Source of the DNA: Thalassovita sp. | GTDB taxonomy: Bacteria; Pseudomonadota; Alphaproteobacteria; Rhodobacterales; Rhodobacteraceae | Reading direction: 5' to 3' | Assembly (NCBI GenBank): GCA_029212905.1 | Contig: JARGPB010000005.1 | Span: forward strand, 164,712 to 228,711 | DNA: 64,000 nucleotides | Part shown: piece after piece, positions 61,897-64,000 of the stretch | Position numbering within the stretch: the stretch's first letter is position 1 | Layout: the number at the start of each line of letters is the position of its first letter | Notes under the pieces: model-generated | Told to the model about the DNA's origin: nothing | Databases searched by the model: none | What the model saw: the letters and a program-made list of their open reading frames with translations, nothing else | Made by a program: the position numbers and the translations under genes

Positions 61897-61990
61897 TTTT
61901 TACATAATTTAAAGCCGAGCGACAGTATGGATTTCCATGCCCGCCAAATTATGATTTTTTACATTGACTACGTTATGTAAAAAATCATAA
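61897..61990. promoter_or_regulatory. Early operator/promoter of the prophage
   Basis: Inverted repeat with perfect 16-bp arms TTATGATTTTTTACAT (61949-61964) and ATGTAAAAAATCATAA (61975-61990), spacer of 10. A further half-site TTTTTACAT lies at 61897-61905 by the repressor start. TTGACT (61964-61969) with TAATAA 18 bases on would be the rightward early promoter, covered by the right arm. Confidence 0.78.
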
Positions 61991-61998
61991 TAACGAGC

Positions 61999-62280
61999 AT
62001 GAGCAGAGCAAACACGATACACATTGATTACGAGCATCTGACGCGCCTCGCAGCAGTTATGGCACGTCACATTGGGCGATCCGAGGCAACGATATCTACA
62101 AAAATAGTGGGTCACGCACGACTGTTTTCGCGGTTGCGGGACGGGGCTGGATGCAATGCTCACACCTATCGAGATGCCCTTCTTTGGTTCCACACTAACT
62201 GGCCAAACGACCTTGAGTGGCCTGTAGAAATACCGGTGCCCTTCGTGGCGCGTCAGTCAGGGGAGGCGTCCCAATGCTGA
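61999..62280 (+). CDS. Early phage protein, Cro/Ner-like candidate
   Basis: 93-residue protein, first gene right of the operator. A helix-turn-helix-like stretch (HIGRSEATISTKIVGHARLFSRLRDG) is followed by CNAHTYRDALLWFHTNWPNDLEWPVEIPVP, a tail I have seen in small proteins of Rhodobacteraceae phages. Position and size fit a Ner/Cro-type switch protein. DNA binding is inferred. Confidence 0.72.
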   Translation: MSRANTIHIDYEHLTRLAAVMARHIGRSEATISTKIVGHARLFSRLRDGAGCNAHTYRDALLWFHTNWPNDLEWPVEIPVPFVARQSGEASQC

Positions 62281-62678
62281 GCCATGAGGAAATTTGCGAC
62301 ATTGCAAAGGATCTTGCGGCGGGTTTGACGCCACTCGAGCGAGCGGCAATCGGCGTAACGATCATTCAGCAAATCACTGAGCCAAATCAGTTCACTCTGG
62401 TGAACTACGCTGGCCGCATTGTGGGTGAGCACGGCTCGCTGCTTTGCAGGGCCAGCATGGATGGTACGTCCATCCCTGAACACCCGACCACAGTCACCAC
62501 TCACGAAAATCAGAGTCGGGAACTGGAACCCCCGCGCCAGAGCAGGGCGCGGGCGGTTCTGGTGTGGATGAAAGCTGTAAGCGACAGGATTCAAAACTCA
62601 ATTTGGGGCGATCTGATCGGTGCAGTCGGAATATTCGCCATCCTGATCCTCGGGCTTTTTGGCGGGATGCTGAACTGA
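62274..62678 (+). CDS. Small phage protein with C-terminal membrane helix
   Basis: 134-residue protein of unknown function. Start MLSHEEICDIAKDLA at 62274 follows GGGAGGCG and overlaps the previous gene by 7 bases. The C-terminus has a single transmembrane helix (LIGAVGIFAILILGLFGG). A GC-rich dyad lies in the coding region near 62527-62550. Not recognised. Confidence 0.68.
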   Translation: MLSHEEICDIAKDLAAGLTPLERAAIGVTIIQQITEPNQFTLVNYAGRIVGEHGSLLCRASMDGTSIPEHPTTVTTHENQSRELEPPRQSRARAVLVWMKAVSDRIQNSIWGDLIGAVGIFAILILGLFGGMLN

Positions 62679-62727
62679 GCCGCCGACACAAATCGACCTA
62701 ACCACACAAGACTGAAAGGGCCAAAAC

Positions 62728-63429
62728 ATGTGTGAGCAACAGACAGCCTATGACCTTCGGGTGGCACGAGACCAAGCTGAAAAGCTGCGTGAGCGTCGCC
62801 AGCTCAATCTGAAATATCAGCTCGATCAGTATTTCGAGGAAGAGCGCAAGAGGTCCATTGCGGGACGGCTGCGTTCATTCCTCACCGCGACCCTCCATCG
62901 GTTAGTTGGCCCTTCCGATGGGGGCAACCACCCGGCGCACTGGCAGCGCGCGCCGGGTGGTTCCAGTGTGCCGGAGGGTGCCTCCGATGTTGGCGACGCA
63001 CCAGGGAGGCGTGAAACATTTTTCGACCTTGAAGCGGCCATCCAGTACACCGCAGAACAACGCTTAAGGATTGCGAAGAAATCCGCACATCTCGGCAATG
63101 TCACCAGCGGCACTTCGCAGAAGCGCGGCGGCCAGATTATCGCCGCGCCTGACCGCCGCCGCAATCTGGACCTCAAGGGCATCAATCGTTTGTTCTCCGC
63201 TTCCTTCCAGAAGCAGATCGACAGCCGTAATGTGGCACATAAGGACAGCTTCAAGTTTGTTCAGCTTGTTTTCAACAAGTTCAAGTCGTTTTTCCATGCG
63301 ATCCATTCTGAAATCCTCTGTCGGTTAGTTGGTCCTTCCGATGGTGGTGGTCACCCGGCGCAGACACAAGAAGAAAACCAATCTGCGCCGGGTGGTTCGA
63401 TTACATCGGAGGACGCCTCCAATGCCTGA
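62728..63429 (+). CDS. Hypothetical phage protein containing a duplicated segment (doubtful)
   Basis: 233-codon frame. The first 55 residues look coding (charged helix VARDQAEKLRERRQLNLKYQLDQYFEEERKR). The frame then passes through two copies of a hairpin repeat, read as LVGPSDGGNHPA...APGGS and LVGPSDGGGHPA...APGGS. Between them it is antisense to a more gene-like ORF at 63064-63306. Possibly only the first part is a real gene that once ended earlier. Confidence 0.4.
   Translation: MCEQQTAYDLRVARDQAEKLRERRQLNLKYQLDQYFEEERKRSIAGRLRSFLTATLHRLVGPSDGGNHPAHWQRAPGGSSVPEGASDVGDAPGRRETFFDLEAAIQYTAEQRLRIAKKSAHLGNVTSGTSQKRGGQIIAAPDRRRNLDLKGINRLFSASFQKQIDSRNVAHKDSFKFVQLVFNKFKSFFHAIHSEILCRLVGPSDGGGHPAQTQEENQSAPGGSITSEDASNA
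62898..62996 (+). repeat. Hairpin repeat, copy 1
   Basis: The first 42 bases (62898-62939) match copy 2 at 36 of 42 positions. They are followed by arms CCACCCGGCGC (62928-62938) and GCGCCGGGTGG (62950-62960), a GGAGGG stretch and CCTCCGATG. Copy 2 lies 423 bases to the right. Confidence 0.75.
63064..63306 (-). CDS. Small antisense coiled-coil ORF between hairpin repeats
   Basis: 80-residue protein on the minus strand. It begins with a heptad-like helix (MDRMEKRLELVENKLNKLEAVL) and continues in helical sequence to GDIAEMCGFLRNP. AGAGGA lies 7 bases before the ATG, a better start signal than that of the overlapping plus-strand frame. Function unknown; it may be a cassette or moron gene. Confidence 0.5.
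   Translation of the reverse strand: MDRMEKRLELVENKLNKLEAVLMCHITAVDLLLEGSGEQTIDALEVQIAAAVRRGDNLAAALLRSAAGDIAEMCGFLRNP
63321..63420 (+). repeat. Hairpin repeat, copy 2
   Basis: 63321-63362 repeats 62898-62939. The arms are CACCCGGCGCAGA (63352-63364) and TCTGCGCCGGGTG (63382-63394), perfect over 13 bp, followed by CGGAGGACGCC and the ATG of the ParB-like gene. So the repeat unit carries a hairpin and a ribosome binding site. Confidence 0.75.
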
Positions 63430-64000
63430 ACCGCGCCTAGTGGAAACTCGCCTTGTTGCCCTCAGCGAAATCGACGACAGCACCCGCTTGCGCCCTGTCA
63501 GCCAGGCCGGTGTGGATGCGCTGGTAGCCTCCTATGAGACCTTGGGGGTGATGAAAGACCCGATCGACCTGCGTCGCACCAAAGCGGGTCAGTTGGTCCT
63601 GATCGCAGGTGGGCACCGCATGGGCATGGCGCGCACCCTCGGCTGGGACAAAATTGAGGCCAAAATCTGGACAGATGTGACCGATGACTGGTCCATGATC
63701 ATGGAGATCGACGACAACTTGGCTGGCGCGGAAATGAACGCGCTCGATAACGCGATTTTTCTGGCAACGCGCAAACGGGTCTATGAGAAAATGCACCCTG
63801 AAACACGTCAGGGCGTTTCCGGCGGCCTAGCGCGGCAAGGATCAGCAAGCGAACTCGGTTCGTTTGCTGCCGTAACTGCAGAAAAATTCGGCATGACGAT
63901 GCGCCAAATTCAGAAGATCGTCGCGGTTGGCACCAAACTTGGACGTGATGAAATAGACCTTCTGCGTGGGGCCCCGCGCGCTGTATCGCTAAAAGACCTC
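63422..64000 (+). CDS. ParB/RepB-like phage protein (partial)
   Basis: 193 codons, open at the window end. ParB N-terminal nuclease-like domain: VALSEIDDSTRLRPVSQAGVDALVASYETLG, IAGGHRMGMARTLGWDKIEAKI with the GGHR box, then a helical part (MNALDNAIFLATRKRVYEKMHPET). ParB-like genes are frequent in the early region of Rhodobacter transposable phages. The ATG at 63422 follows GGAGGACG. Role not proven; it may regulate early genes. Confidence 0.8.
   Translation, partial: MPEPRLVETRLVALSEIDDSTRLRPVSQAGVDALVASYETLGVMKDPIDLRRTKAGQLVLIAGGHRMGMARTLGWDKIEAKIWTDVTDDWSMIMEIDDNLAGAEMNALDNAIFLATRKRVYEKMHPETRQGVSGGLARQGSASELGSFAAVTAEKFGMTMRQIQKIVAVGTKLGRDEIDLLRGAPRAVSLKDL

Larger units (their letters stand above)
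60346..64000 (+). mobile_element. Left end of a Mu-like transposable prophage (continues beyond window)
   Basis: The element begins with TG at 60346 inside a host gene, as transposable phages do. It then shows end repeats, a reversed S24 repressor, a divergent operator region, small early genes and a ParB-like protein. This order matches the early region of Mu-like phages of Rhodobacter. No tyrosine or serine integrase and no tRNA attachment site is seen. Transposase A/B genes would be expected right of the window, so the Mu-like assignment is inference. Confidence 0.62.

Overview
The window looks like a chromosomal stretch of a marine-type alphaproteobacterium of the Rhodobacteraceae (Roseobacter group). 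The signs are high GC, compact gene-dense layout, ure/urt gene order, a TRAP binding protein, an Irr-type iron box in front of mbfA, GANTC sites, DUF2794 and many Rhodobacteraceae-type hypothetical genes. The organism is an inference from gene content. No 16S rRNA is present.

Layout. (1) 1-7187: aerobic benzoyl-CoA (box) pathway on the minus strand: boxB (cut by the window edge), boxC, a DUF309 gene, an alpha/beta hydrolase, benzoate-CoA ligase and a TRAP solute-binding protein. The promoter regions share a TGCACTATAGTGCA palindrome that probably marks one regulon. (2) 7594-10828: phosphorelay modules (histidine kinase, two receivers, Hpt). (3) 11343-11419: tRNA-Met. (4) 11510-23678: urea uptake (urtABCDE, minus) and, divergently, urease (ureD A B C E F G, plus). 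A short His-rich membrane peptide and a GFA-family gene sit inside the urease operon. (5) 23809-30476: three-gene transglutaminase / DUF2126 / ATP-grasp-alpha-E system, a predicted peptide-ligase system of unknown product. (6) 30539-36405: LysR regulator, FadH-like flavoprotein and an arsenic operon (arsR, LMW-PTP arsC, aqpS, glutaredoxin-type arsC, arsH). (7) 36489-44350: second GFA gene, hypothetical genes, lipoprotein, two tandem CPBP proteases, accD-folC, a candidate small RNA and zapE. (8) 44473-52542: MFS carrier, a tightly overlapping fghA-yaiI-HAD-ocd operon, AEC transporter, mbfA with an Irr box, a TetR gene, and the class III alcohol dehydrogenase that pairs with fghA in glutathione-dependent formaldehyde oxidation. 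(9) 52876-59462: part of the phenylacetate (paa) catabolon: TetR, paaK, thiolase, paaI, divergent paaZ, paaX. The ring epoxidase genes paaABCDE are not in the window. (10) 59512-64000: DUF2794 gene, a 3-hydroxyacyl-CoA dehydrogenase cut off after 162 codons, then the left end of what looks like a Mu-like transposable prophage. The prophage part holds phased end repeats, a repressor with two S24 domains, an operator with 16-bp arms, small early genes and a ParB-like gene running off the window.

How it fits together. Box and paa are both CoA-epoxide routes for aromatic acids that end in 3-oxoadipyl-CoA, so the thiolase at 54803 could serve both. Urea import and urease form one divergent nitrogen module. 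Formaldehyde handling is spread over four loci (two GFA, fghA, adhC). The least explained parts are the transglutaminase/ATP-grasp cluster, the double-S24 repressor with its repeat-bracketed antisense ORF, and the GANTC-rich promoter of a putative small RNA.
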